Source of the DNA: Amycolatopsis sp. NBC_01480
GTDB taxonomy: Bacteria; Actinomycetota; Actinomycetes; Mycobacteriales; Pseudonocardiaceae
Assembly: GCF_036227205.1 (NCBI RefSeq)
Contig: NZ_CP109442.1
Coordinates: 806,001 to 870,000, forward strand
DNA length: 64,000 bases
Direction: 5' to 3'
Shown: positions 53,206-61,465 of the stretch, piece after piece
Layout: each line of letters begins with the position of its first letter
How positions within the stretch are numbered: the stretch's first letter is position 1
Notes under the pieces: generated by a model
Databases searched by the model: none
What the model saw: only the letters and a program-made list of their open reading frames with translations
What the model was told of the DNA's origin: nothing
Program-made: the position numbers and the translations under genes

Positions 53206-53241
53206 AACCCCGGTGTCCGGATCCCGGGGGGAACCTCAGAC

Positions 53242-55505
53242 CACGCCGACGATCCCACCGTGTCGTTGTCCGACACCGTCCAGTAATAAGACTGATTCCA
53301 GCCCAGTTTCCCAGCCGGCACACGATAATTGCCGCTCGCCTGGGATCCGGAATCGACCACCAGCGCCGGGGTTCCACCGCCGGCGGGCACCGAATAGACA
53401 CGGAAGTCGAAGGTGATGCCCTTGCCCGGGTAGTTGTCCGGGTCGTGCCCGGTGACGAACAGCTGCGGCTGCAGCGACGACACGACCGCATTGGACGGTG
53501 GACTGGCCGTGTCGATCTGCGGTGGGGTATTCGCCGAGTTGATCAGCTCGCACGGCGAGTTCACCTCGTAGCTGATGTTGAACGAGGTGTTGCCGTTGAA
53601 CATGTCCCAGCACAGGTAGTACTGACCTGGCGCGACCGGGCCGATCGCGGCGGTCATCGTGACCGATTGATTCGGCGCCACCGATCCCGGCAGATTCGTC
53701 CACGGATCAGGCGGATTGGTGATCCGCAGATTTTTCCAGCTCAGGTCATACAGCTGGTACCACAAGTGATTGCCAGCCGTCGTCCACGTGCTGGTGCCCA
53801 GGTTGGTCACGGTGACCTGCTGCGACCCACTCGCGGTTCCGGTCGGCGGGGTGTAGTTCACCGGCGACTGGTAAGACGCCCCGTATGGGCTGTAGGTGAC
53901 CGTCAGGTACGGCGGGTTGGGCGAGTTGAAGCTCGCGAACTTCTTCCACCCGTAGGTATCCCAGCTGTCGGCGGTGACCGCGAGCCCGTTGTTAGCGCCG
54001 CCGTGGGTCCACGACTCGACCAGCTGCGTGCCCGCGGCCGTGGAGTTGTCGCCCAGGTCCACGGTCACCCATGCGGGACCGGGGCAGCCGGAGTCGTGGC
54101 CGATCGCGACGTTGCTCTGGCCGATCGCCCCGTCGATCGACACCCACGGATAGGTCTTCTGCCCGCCGACGTCCCAGCCGGAGGTGATCGGCGAGACGTA
54201 CACGGGGCGGGCCTGGCAGGAGTAGGACCAGATTTCGTCCAGGTTCAGCGATGCGGCTTCGACGTAGGTGTTGCTGATGCCGCTCAGGTCGAACTTCAGG
54301 TAGGAGTTCGCGACGTGCGAGCCGCCATCGTAGGTGCCGGCGTCCAGTTCGGTGTCGCCGCTGTAGTCGTTGTTGAACGGCGACATCACATACGTCGAGC
54401 CGGTGGTGTTGAGGTTCGCGACCGACGGGTCCACCTGCACCGGGAACACGCGTGCCTTGTCGTGCAGCCAGCCCGAGTCCAGGCTCACCTGCAGAGCCGG
54501 CGAGCCGTTCGCCGTCGTCAACGCGTAGGTCACACCGGTCGAGAGGACCCCGTCGCCGGAGCGAGGGTCGATGTTCGAGTCCCGCATGAATCCGTGTGCG
54601 ATCGTGTCCACAACCTGCCCGGTCGCGTCGGTGAACACGACCGCGCCGTCGGCATTCACCGATGAGGTCACGCCGGACAAGGTCAGCGGGAACACCCACG
54701 TCGCCGGAGCGTCCGCGGAGTTCAGCGTCACCGTCTCCTTGACCCCGCCGGTGGCAGTGGCCAGGTAACTCACGTCCGAGTGCGCCGCGACGCCGGGATA
54801 GGTGATCGTCGACCCGGACACCTGCCCGGTCGAATGCGCGGCACCCTGCAACCCAAACGCGACACTCTTGCCCGGACCGACCGGGACCGACGCCAGCGTT
54901 GGGTCGTCCGCAACCGGAGCGAACGTCGTCGACGCCGAGTCCGCCTTCTCGCCCCACCGTCCGCTGCCGCCCTGGGCGAGTGTGGTGTCGATGTCCGCCC
55001 AATTTCCGGTGGAGTCACGGAAATGCACCGGCCGCGTGTACACCTTCGCCGTCTGCGTCCCGTCCGGGTTCTCGAACACCGACTTCGTCGCCGTCCGCTC
55101 CGCGGTCAGCTCCTTGCCCGTACTCGCGGGCGGCCCTGTGCGTTGGCGAGTCTCCGCAGCGACCGCGTTCGCACTACCGCTCACATTGGACAGATGCGGG
55201 TCCGATGCCGCCGTACGCGGGCCGGACTCTCCGGCCGCGCCCGCCGGGGTCGCCGGGGCGACACCCTTCTTCGTGGAGCCCAGCGCAGTGTCGGCAGTGT
55301 GCTGCGACCCGTCCGCGGAACTCGAACGCTGCTGTGGCGTCGGTGGCATTGCCTGTGCCTGTGTCGACGCCCACGACGACTGCCCGCCGAGCGACACCAC
55401 CATCAGCACGACGGTCACGAGGGTGAGGGCACGCCGGGCGATCACCCATCGCAGCACCGGGCGGCTCCCGTGACCGCGCGTGATCCAGCGTTTCGAAGCA
55501 GCCAT
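53242..55505 (-). pseudogene. N-terminal fragment of the same RHS toxin
   Basis: About 755 codons from ATG at 55505 (AGAGGGA upstream) to the IS3 insertion. It begins with a membrane/signal segment (RRALTLVTVVLMVVSLGG) and a Pro/Ser-rich linker. A domain follows with RTATKSVFENPDGTQTAKVY, then WVFPLTLSGVTSSVNADGAV, then a DNRLRE/CBM96-like region (ANSYLKFDLSGISNTYVEAA) and Ig/CARDB-like beta domains (GTASGSQQVTVTNLGTSTWT; FDFRVYSVPAGGGTPALVVD). Translation now runs into IS sequence, and the product would end about 20 residues later. In the ancestor this part continues directly into the RHS repeats. Confidence 0.9.
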
Positions 55506-55857
55506 CGCCGCATCCCTCTCACCCCAGGGGCCCCTCCCCCATGGAGTTGCGCCGCAACGGATTTCACACGCGCACAACAGGCCGGGCAACCGTGCCCCAT
55601 GTCACAGTAATGAGCGGCGTGCGATCAGCGATGAGATGCCCTCACTTCCTCCGACCGACCGTCCGAAGAGACCATTCGGAGCAGCACAATGCGGACTCGC
55701 CCGCCAAGAATGGACGCTCCCACACAAAAAGGATTCATCCCTATGTACCAACGATTTCCGCTTCGCAAGCCGCGACCCGGCGTCTACCGTCCAACCAGGA
55801 CACGAGATCGCCGAGGCGGCAGAATGCCGTTCGCACGGCGGAAATCGAGGGGCAACG

Positions 55858-56379
55858 ATGACAAGAATCCGGCGGTTGTTTTCCGCCTTACTGAGATACT
55901 GGAAAATCACCGCCCCTGCTACCGTCGTCGTCATCGGCGCAGCCGTCGCGGTCATCGTCGCGACAACCGACCCGGAACCCGCCGCAGTCGCCTACGCCAA
56001 CGTTTCCCGCAACTTCCGCGCCTGCATGCTCGCCACCACCAACGACACACCGGAAGCCAACCGGGTGTGGCCGGCAATCCAAGCGGCCGCCGCACGTGCG
56101 CCGATCAACGCCGAACGTGTCACCGCCCCTACTGGTACCAGCGACCAACTCGTCCCCTACGTCAACAGTCTCGTGGCACTGCACTGTGGCGTCATCATCA
56201 CCGCGGGACCCGAGCTCGCCGCCCCAGTCGCGGCCGTCGCGAAAACCCATCCCGGCCAACGCTTCCTCGCCGCCGGTCAACCGCCGACAGCGGCCAACAT
56301 CAGGCCCCTCCCCAGTCGACCCGAGGACCTGACGACCGCACTGATCACCACAGCCCAACACGGCAACCCCGCCCACTGA
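55858..56379 (+). CDS. Membrane-anchored BMP/periplasmic-binding-like protein
   Basis: 173 residues from ATG at 55858 with GAGGGG 5 bases upstream. One N-terminal helix (ITAPATVVVIGAAVAVIVAT), then FRACMLATTNDTPEANRVWP and the LVPYVNSLVALHCGVIITAG, PVAAVAKTHPGQRFLAAGQ pattern of the first lobe of basic-membrane-protein/sugar-binding folds. It is shorter than full binding proteins (one lobe only). It lies head-to-head with the RHS gene and may share a promoter region with it. Confidence 0.6.
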   Translation: MTRIRRLFSALLRYWKITAPATVVVIGAAVAVIVATTDPEPAAVAYANVSRNFRACMLATTNDTPEANRVWPAIQAAAARAPINAERVTAPTGTSDQLVPYVNSLVALHCGVIITAGPELAAPVAAVAKTHPGQRFLAAGQPPTAANIRPLPSRPEDLTTALITTAQHGNPAH

Positions 56380-56394
56380 CCCTCCCCCGCGCCC

Positions 56395-56677
56395 AGCGCA
56401 AGGAACAACCCGCGAAACGAATCGCCGCCGCGCTGGCCGTCACCGTGCCGCCACCACCGACCCATCTGGTGCACCAGCCACGACAGGGTCGCGATCCTCG
56501 GCACCTCCGCCGGCACCGGCTACGGGACCACCGGCTACTCCTCCATCGAGGAAACCTACGCACCGATCGCCCACGGGTGGACCGCCAAAATGAGCCAGAA
56601 CCTCACCGCCCAAAGGGGAACCACCACCGCCAGCTACTCCCACAACGGCGCAATGGCATCCGACTGCCTTCCCCGAG
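56395..56677 (+). pseudogene. Truncated SGNH/GDSL hydrolase remnant
   Basis: From about 56485 the frame reads RVAILGTSAGTGYGTTGYSS, then YAPIAHGWTAKMSQNL and ASYSHNGAMASDCLP. This matches the start of actinobacterial SGNH hydrolases (GTSxxTGYG block I with the nucleophile Ser, and the NGA block). An N-terminal leader (KRIAAALAVTVPPPP) is present in another frame just upstream, so a frameshift lies near 56470. The gene is cut at 56678 by the end of an IS481-type element. Confidence 0.6.
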
Positions 56678-58152
56678 TGTCAATGGTCAGTTTTTCCTCC
56701 CCGTATGCGGCCAGATGTTCTCCCCGCTGGCGTATTGGTCCAGGACATGCTGGACAGGTTGGAACCGGGACATGTTTGACGGTTCGGGGAGATGCTTGAC
56801 GGCTCGTGGTCGTCGGTAGGCCATGATCTTCCGGTGACCGACGAGCTGAATGAGGACTTCGACGATCGGACGTGGCGGGTTGAGCACCGGCGGCGGGCGG
56901 TAATGGAGGTCCTCGACGGTGTCCCGGTGGCGCAGGTGGCGCGGCAGTTCGGGACGTCACGGCAGTCGATCCATTCCTGGCTCAAGCGGTTCGAGACCGA
57001 GGGTGAACAGGGCCTGGTGGAGCGGTCCCGGCGGCCGAAGACATCCCCGACCAGGCTGTCCGTCGAGGTCGAGGCGCTGGTGTGTGAGCTGCGCCGACAG
57101 CATCCTCGGTGGGGTCCTCGGCGCGTCGCCCACGAGCTGGGCCGACGAGGGATATCGCCAGCGCCGGGCCGGACCACGGTCTACCGGGTGCTGGTTCGCA
57201 ACAACCTGGTCGAGCCGCAGGAGCAGCAGCACCGGCGCAAGTACCGGCGTTGGCAACGGGACGCGCCGATGCAGCTGTGGCAGCTGGACATCATGGGCGG
57301 GGTGTTCCTGGCCGACGGCCGGGAGTGCAAGCTGGTGACCGGGATCGATGACCACTCCCGGTTCATGGTGATCACCCAGGTGGTCGTCGAGCCGTCCGGC
57401 CGCGCTGTGTGCCAGGCGTTCACCGACGCGATGGCCCGCTACGGTGTCCCGTCGGAAGTGCTGACGGACAACGGAAAACAGTTCACCGGTCGGTTCACCA
57501 AGCCGTTTCCCGCGGAGGTGCTGTTCGAACAGATCTGCCGGGAGAACGGCATCACGGCCCGGTTGACCAAACCCCGGTCGCCCACGACGACCGGGAAGAT
57601 CGAGCGGTGGCACCAAAGTCTGCGCCGAGAGCTGCTGGATGAGTGCGGGCCGTTCGAGTCGCTGCAAGCGGCCCAGGCTGCGATCGAGGCGTGGGCCCAC
57701 GGCTACAACCACGACCGGCCGCACCAGTCCCTGGGTATGGTCACCCCCGCCTCGCCGTTCCGTCCGGCTCGCGCGCTCACCCGCGTGTCAGCACCGGAAC
57801 CGACACCTGCCGTGCCGCCGGAGACGCGGCGCGCTTCTGCTCGCAGTGAACCGGATGCCGCGGCAGTAGAGCTGGACATGGTCATCTCACCAGGCGGCCG
57901 GTTGTGTCTGCCCGGCAATCAGCAGATCAAGTTCAACCAGTCGCTGGCCGGGCGCCCGATCATCGTCTGGGCCGATCACCGCAGCATCCACGTCGTCCTC
58001 GACGGCGAACTCATCCGCACCCGCCAGTCGCGGCTGTCCACCGATGACCTGGCCACCCTGCGCCTGCGCAGCGCCCGGCCCGCCGGTCCGGAACCCGGCA
58101 CCTCCGCAGGGAAAGTGGCCGTCGCTTCGGTGGTGGAGGTTGAGCGGACCGT
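56678..58152 (+). mobile_element. IS481-type element, right end lost
   Basis: The left end TGTCAATGGTCAGTTTTTCC begins where the SGNH reading frame stops. A matching right end is absent: directly at the stop codon of the transposase an ISL3-type terminal repeat begins, and no matching end is seen after that element either. The transposase is complete. Confidence 0.65.
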
Positions 58153-58156
58153 GTGA
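56792..58156 (+). CDS. IS481 family transposase
   Basis: 454 residues. HTH at VAQVARQFGTSRQSIHSWLK, then the DDE core: Asp in MQLWQLDIMGGVFL, Asp in SEVLTDNGKQFTGRF, Glu in TTGKIERWHQSLRREL. The C-terminal 100 residues form the beta-rich tail found in longer IS481 transposases (KFNQSLAGRPIIVWADHRSI). ATG at 56792 is used; GTG at 56834 is possible. The stop codon overlaps the outer end of the ISL3 element. Confidence 0.9.
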   Translation: MLDGSWSSVGHDLPVTDELNEDFDDRTWRVEHRRRAVMEVLDGVPVAQVARQFGTSRQSIHSWLKRFETEGEQGLVERSRRPKTSPTRLSVEVEALVCELRRQHPRWGPRRVAHELGRRGISPAPGRTTVYRVLVRNNLVEPQEQQHRRKYRRWQRDAPMQLWQLDIMGGVFLADGRECKLVTGIDDHSRFMVITQVVVEPSGRAVCQAFTDAMARYGVPSEVLTDNGKQFTGRFTKPFPAEVLFEQICRENGITARLTKPRSPTTTGKIERWHQSLRRELLDECGPFESLQAAQAAIEAWAHGYNHDRPHQSLGMVTPASPFRPARALTRVSAPEPTPAVPPETRRASARSEPDAAAVELDMVISPGGRLCLPGNQQIKFNQSLAGRPIIVWADHRSIHVVLDGELIRTRQSRLSTDDLATLRLRSARPAGPEPGTSAGKVAVASVVEVERTV

Positions 58157-59929
58157 TGGCGCTCTGCGAGATGGGTCCTGTCGCAGATTGCGTGATCAAC
58201 ATCGCGGAGCCCGCCGAGGCCGTGGTCACACCGCTCTGTGATCATGATCCGAGTGCGATCATGATCAAGTAGCTGGCCTGCTGCCGCACCTTGCCGACAT
58301 GACGGTCGAGAAGATCGAACGACGTCATTCGGGCGTGCGAATCTGGGCACGTGCCAGGTCGAACGTCGGTGTCTGCCGGTCGTGTGGAGTCGGGTCGAGC
58401 CGAGTTCATGGCCGCTATCACCGTCGGGTTGCTGACGTGCCCATTGCGGGGGTGCCGGTGGTCCTGCGCTTGCGCATGCGCCGGTTCTTCTGCGACAACA
58501 CGTCGTGCACGGCCAGGACGTTCGCTGAGCAGGTCGAGGGCTTGACCAGCGCACACGCCCGACGCAGCCATCCGCTGCAGCGGATGCTGGAATCGATCGG
58601 CCTGGCGGTCGCTGCCCGCGCGGGAGCGCGGCTGGCCGGTCGCCTCGGGTTGATCACCGGCCGGGATACGTTGCTGCGCTTGGTCCGCGCCGTGCCCGAC
58701 CCCGCAGTCGGGTCTATAGCAGTGCTGGGCGTCGACGACTTCGCGTTCAAACGCCGCGCCACCTACGGGACCATCCTGCTGGACATGGCCACCCACCGCC
58801 CGATCGACCTGCTCGCCGATCGCACGGCGGACAGCTTCTCCGCGTGGCTCCGCCAGCACCGCGGCGTCTCCATCGTCTGCCGTGATCGTGCCAGCGCGTA
58901 TGCCGAAGGCGCGCGCGTGGGCGCACCCGGAGCTCAGCAGGTGGCCGACCGCTGGCACCTCTGGCACGGACTCGCAGGCTACGTCGAGAAAACGATCAGG
59001 CATCACCGCCACGACCTACGCGACCCTGATCACGATCTCGACGAACCTGATCGGAACACAGACGCCGAAGTGGACATCGAACAGATCGCGATCGCCGCGG
59101 ACATCGATCGTGTCGAAGCGCAAGCGATCGTCGTCCGGATCCGCGAGCATCACCAAGCAGTACAACGACTTCTGACCGATGGCGAATCGATCAGCGGGAT
59201 CTCGCGATCGCTGCGACTGGACCGCAAAACCGTGCGACGCTTCGCAAGTACCGCGAGCGTGGAGGAGTTGCTGGTCAAGCAGCGGGACGGGCGGCCGGGG
59301 CAATTGGAGCGGTTCAAGCCCTACCTGCGTGAGCGATGGAACCACGGCTGCACGACAGCGACCGTCCTGTTGGCCGAGATTCGCGAGTTGGGGTACGGCG
59401 GCAGCTACCCGGCTTTGACCCGATATCTGCGTCTGTTCCGGACCGTTGGCTCCGCGCCGCCGTCCACTCCAGCACCGCCGAAGGTCCGCGACGTGACTCG
59501 ATGGATGCTGCAGCATCCGGATGACCTTGATGACCGCGACCGCTACCGACTGAAGGAGATCCTCGCCCGCAGCTCGGCACTGGAGCGGTTGTCGTTTCAT
59601 GTCTCGTCGTTCGCGGAGATGATGATGGGCCGGCACGGTGAGCGGCTCGACGCGTGGATCGCCGCGGTCGAAGCAGACGACTTCCCGCACCTGCACTCCT
59701 TCACCGCCGGGCTCAAGCGCGACCACGCGGCAGTGGTCAACGGGCTCACTATGGAACACAGCTCCGGCGCAGTCGAAGGCGCTGTCTCGCGTCTGAAATC
59801 GATCAAAAGGAGCATGTACGGGCGGGCGAAGTTCGACCTGCTGCGCAAGAAGGTCCTCTGCCGAGTCTGACCAAACCCCATGTTGATCACGCAATCTGCG
59901 ACAGGACCCTAATCACGAAGCGCCATCAC
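58153..59929 (+). mobile_element. ISL3-family element
   Basis: Inner inverted repeats GGGTCCTGTCGCAGATTGCG then TGATCAACAT (58173-58202) and its perfect complement (59880-59909) flank the transposase. Outside them lies a further imperfect pair, GTGATGGCGCT (58153) and AGCGCCATCAC (to 59929), so the true ends may be 20 bp further out. No direct target duplication was found at either border. Confidence 0.8.
58299..59870 (+). CDS. ISL3 family transposase
   Basis: 523 residues from ATG at 58299. The zinc-finger region CRSCGVGSSRVHGRYHRRVA with CDNTSC, the HTH_Tnp_ISL3 helix, and the DDE core (GVDDFAFKRRATYGTILLDM; CRDRASAYAEGA; SSGAVEGAVSRLKSIKR) are complete. The residues just upstream, AGLLPHLAD, are in frame and typical for the family, so the real start may be a non-standard codon further 5' or the N terminus may be slightly truncated. 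Confidence 0.9.
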   Translation: MTVEKIERRHSGVRIWARARSNVGVCRSCGVGSSRVHGRYHRRVADVPIAGVPVVLRLRMRRFFCDNTSCTARTFAEQVEGLTSAHARRSHPLQRMLESIGLAVAARAGARLAGRLGLITGRDTLLRLVRAVPDPAVGSIAVLGVDDFAFKRRATYGTILLDMATHRPIDLLADRTADSFSAWLRQHRGVSIVCRDRASAYAEGARVGAPGAQQVADRWHLWHGLAGYVEKTIRHHRHDLRDPDHDLDEPDRNTDAEVDIEQIAIAADIDRVEAQAIVVRIREHHQAVQRLLTDGESISGISRSLRLDRKTVRRFASTASVEELLVKQRDGRPGQLERFKPYLRERWNHGCTTATVLLAEIRELGYGGSYPALTRYLRLFRTVGSAPPSTPAPPKVRDVTRWMLQHPDDLDDRDRYRLKEILARSSALERLSFHVSSFAEMMMGRHGERLDAWIAAVEADDFPHLHSFTAGLKRDHAAVVNGLTMEHSSGAVEGAVSRLKSIKRSMYGRAKFDLLRKKVLCRV

Positions 59930-60013
59930 GCTCGCGCACCAGCCAGCTCAGCCCGTCCACCTCCCAGCCTCGCGTGTCGTCTCAACCTGCTCCGGACCAC
60001 CACGGCAATACTA

Positions 60014-60025
60014 GAACATATGTTC
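60014..60025. promoter_or_regulatory. LexA-type SOS box upstream of the radical SAM operon
   Basis: GAACATATGTTC is a perfect 12-bp palindrome of the form GAAC-N4-GTTC, the core of the actinobacterial LexA site; the following base is G (CGAAC-N4-GTTCG on the right half). It lies 100 bp upstream of the radical SAM start in the 196-bp gap after the ISL3 element. Confidence 0.65.
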
Positions 60026-60125
60026 GCAACGGCCGAAACCCATTCCGCGGGCAGCAGGCAACGATGGCGGCCAGCCAAGCTCGACGGGTGCGTCGGACAA
60101 GCGGCTGGCTGGTGACGGTGGCATT

Positions 60126-61034
60126 ATGCCGTCGGTGAGGTGCAAGATTCGCCTGTCCGCAGCTGGTGTTCACCTATTCGACCGCGTCTCCGGAACGAAC
60201 GTGCTGCTCGACGAGGTATCTGTCCCCTCTGATCAGTTCTCCCGCGCTCCGCGGTACCTGTCCGTCGCGCTGACCAACGCCTGCGAACTGCGCTGCACCT
60301 ACTGCTACGCGCCCAAGCACGCCGCCGCGCTCGACAGAGAGCGTGTTGTCGCGTGGGCGGTCGAACTCGATGCTGCCGGGTGCCTCGGTGTCGGCTTCGG
60401 AGGAGGCGAACCGACCGCGTACCGAAGGTTCACGCAGCTGTGTTCGGACATAGCCCAGTCCACGTCTATGGCGGTGACCTTCACAACCCATGGGCACCGG
60501 CTCACACCCGCACTCGTCGAATCCTTGCGCGGGGCCGTGCACTTCGTCCGCCTGTCAGTCGACGGAGTCGGAGCCACCTACGAACGACTCCGCAGCCGAC
60601 CGTTCGCGGCCGTGGTCCAGGCGGCGGCGTTGCTCGGCTCCCTTGCCCCGTTCGGCATCAACGCCGTCATCAATGCCGACACGGTCGGTGAACTAGATGA
60701 CCTCGCCGAGTTCGCCGACACGGTCGGAGCGTCGGAACTCCTGCTTCTGCCGGAGCAGCCGACCGCAGCAACTCCCGGTATCAGTGACACCGACGCTCAA
60801 CGCCTCGTCGAATGGGCCGCGACCACCACAAACGGCGTTCGGCTCGCGGTCTCCCGTACCGGCCTCGAAGCCGCGCTGCCCACAGCGGAGGCCATCCCAG
60901 GCGAGCGCCCCCTCGAAGCGCACATGCACGTCGACGCGACCGGCGTCCTGCGCCCTCACGCCTACGCGCCCACCGGATTGTCAGTCGGAAATTCCATCAT
61001 GGAAGCCGTACAGGCGTTGAGGGAGGCACGATGA
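60126..61034 (+). CDS. Radical SAM protein
   Basis: 302 residues from ATG at 60126. The [4Fe-4S]-binding CxxxCxxC is seen as NACELRCTYCYAPKH (Cys57, 61, 64 approx.), followed by the GGEP motif in GVGFGGGEPTAYRRF and FVRLSVDGVGATYERL. The fold is like MoaA/PqqE-type enzymes but without a SPASM Cys cluster, and it does not have the viperin-type CNYxCxxC context. It begins a coupled operon (its TGA overlaps the next ATG in ATGA) with a DUF6375-like protein and an NTPase. Substrate unknown; a role in making a signal or modifying a partner is inference from context. Confidence 0.85.
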   Translation: MPSVRCKIRLSAAGVHLFDRVSGTNVLLDEVSVPSDQFSRAPRYLSVALTNACELRCTYCYAPKHAAALDRERVVAWAVELDAAGCLGVGFGGGEPTAYRRFTQLCSDIAQSTSMAVTFTTHGHRLTPALVESLRGAVHFVRLSVDGVGATYERLRSRPFAAVVQAAALLGSLAPFGINAVINADTVGELDDLAEFADTVGASELLLLPEQPTAATPGISDTDAQRLVEWAATTTNGVRLAVSRTGLEAALPTAEAIPGERPLEAHMHVDATGVLRPHAYAPTGLSVGNSIMEAVQALREAR

Positions 61035-61465
61035 GGATCTGGAACGGCTACGGCTCGGAGCACTCGATGGACCTGGTCTTGATCGGCCGATTTCAGACAG
61101 TCACCGGTGCGAAAGCAGCGGAAGAGCGCATGGAGGCTCTGAAGGCTCTTGCCGAGGACACATGGTCCGATGACGACTGGCGGAACCCTGGCGAGCGCAT
61201 GCCTCGCGAACTCGGCAAAGCACTCGCCGACATGAAGTTGTACGACATGGGGAGGTACGACGTCGACATCTTCGCCCTTGACCACACCGTCACCCGCACC
61301 GGAGAGACGGTCCGGATCTGGACCGACGAGTCTGACGTCCAGGGATTCCTGAAGGCGCTTCTCCACTACGGCGCGAAAGTCGAGATCTTCTCCCGTCACC
61401 AATGGGACGAGGACACGATTACTCGGTCGGATGCAAGCACTGGGAGCGACAGTGGATCTGACTGA
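61031..61465 (+). CDS. DUF6375-like small protein
   Basis: 144 residues from ATG at 61031, overlapping the radical SAM stop by 4 bp. The start MRIWNGYGSEHSMDLVLIGR is, from memory, the DUF6375 pattern (IWxGYGSEHSxNLVxIG), with a later TDESDVQGFLKALLHYGAKV, EIFSRHQW. It is a compact alpha/beta protein with no membrane segment. Its stop is inside the next gene (14-bp overlap), so all three operon proteins are probably made in step. Function unknown. Confidence 0.7.
   Translation: MRIWNGYGSEHSMDLVLIGRFQTVTGAKAAEERMEALKALAEDTWSDDDWRNPGERMPRELGKALADMKLYDMGRYDVDIFALDHTVTRTGETVRIWTDESDVQGFLKALLHYGAKVEIFSRHQWDEDTITRSDASTGSDSGSD

Larger units (their letters stand above)
51974..53238 (+). mobile_element. 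IS3-family insertion sequence, copy 2, inside the RHS toxin gene
   Basis: 1265 bp with the same ends as copy 1 and a GAC target duplication (51971-51973 and 53239-53241). It is inserted antisense to the RHS gene. Removing it plus one GAC joins the RHS codons into GSSAW|STPAYFSTAV without a frameshift. Confidence 0.97.

Noticed and set aside
55689..56819. A 376-codon plus-strand frame overlapping the BMP-like gene
   Set aside because: Arg/Pro-rich shadow of the better frame that has a ribosome site and a membrane anchor; only a small part near 56400 may belong to the broken SGNH gene.
60126..61034. Prokaryotic viperin
   Set aside because: The CxxxCxxC is in a MoaA/PqqE-like context (CELRCTYCY) and the sequence lacks the conserved viperin surroundings, so I keep it as a general radical SAM protein.
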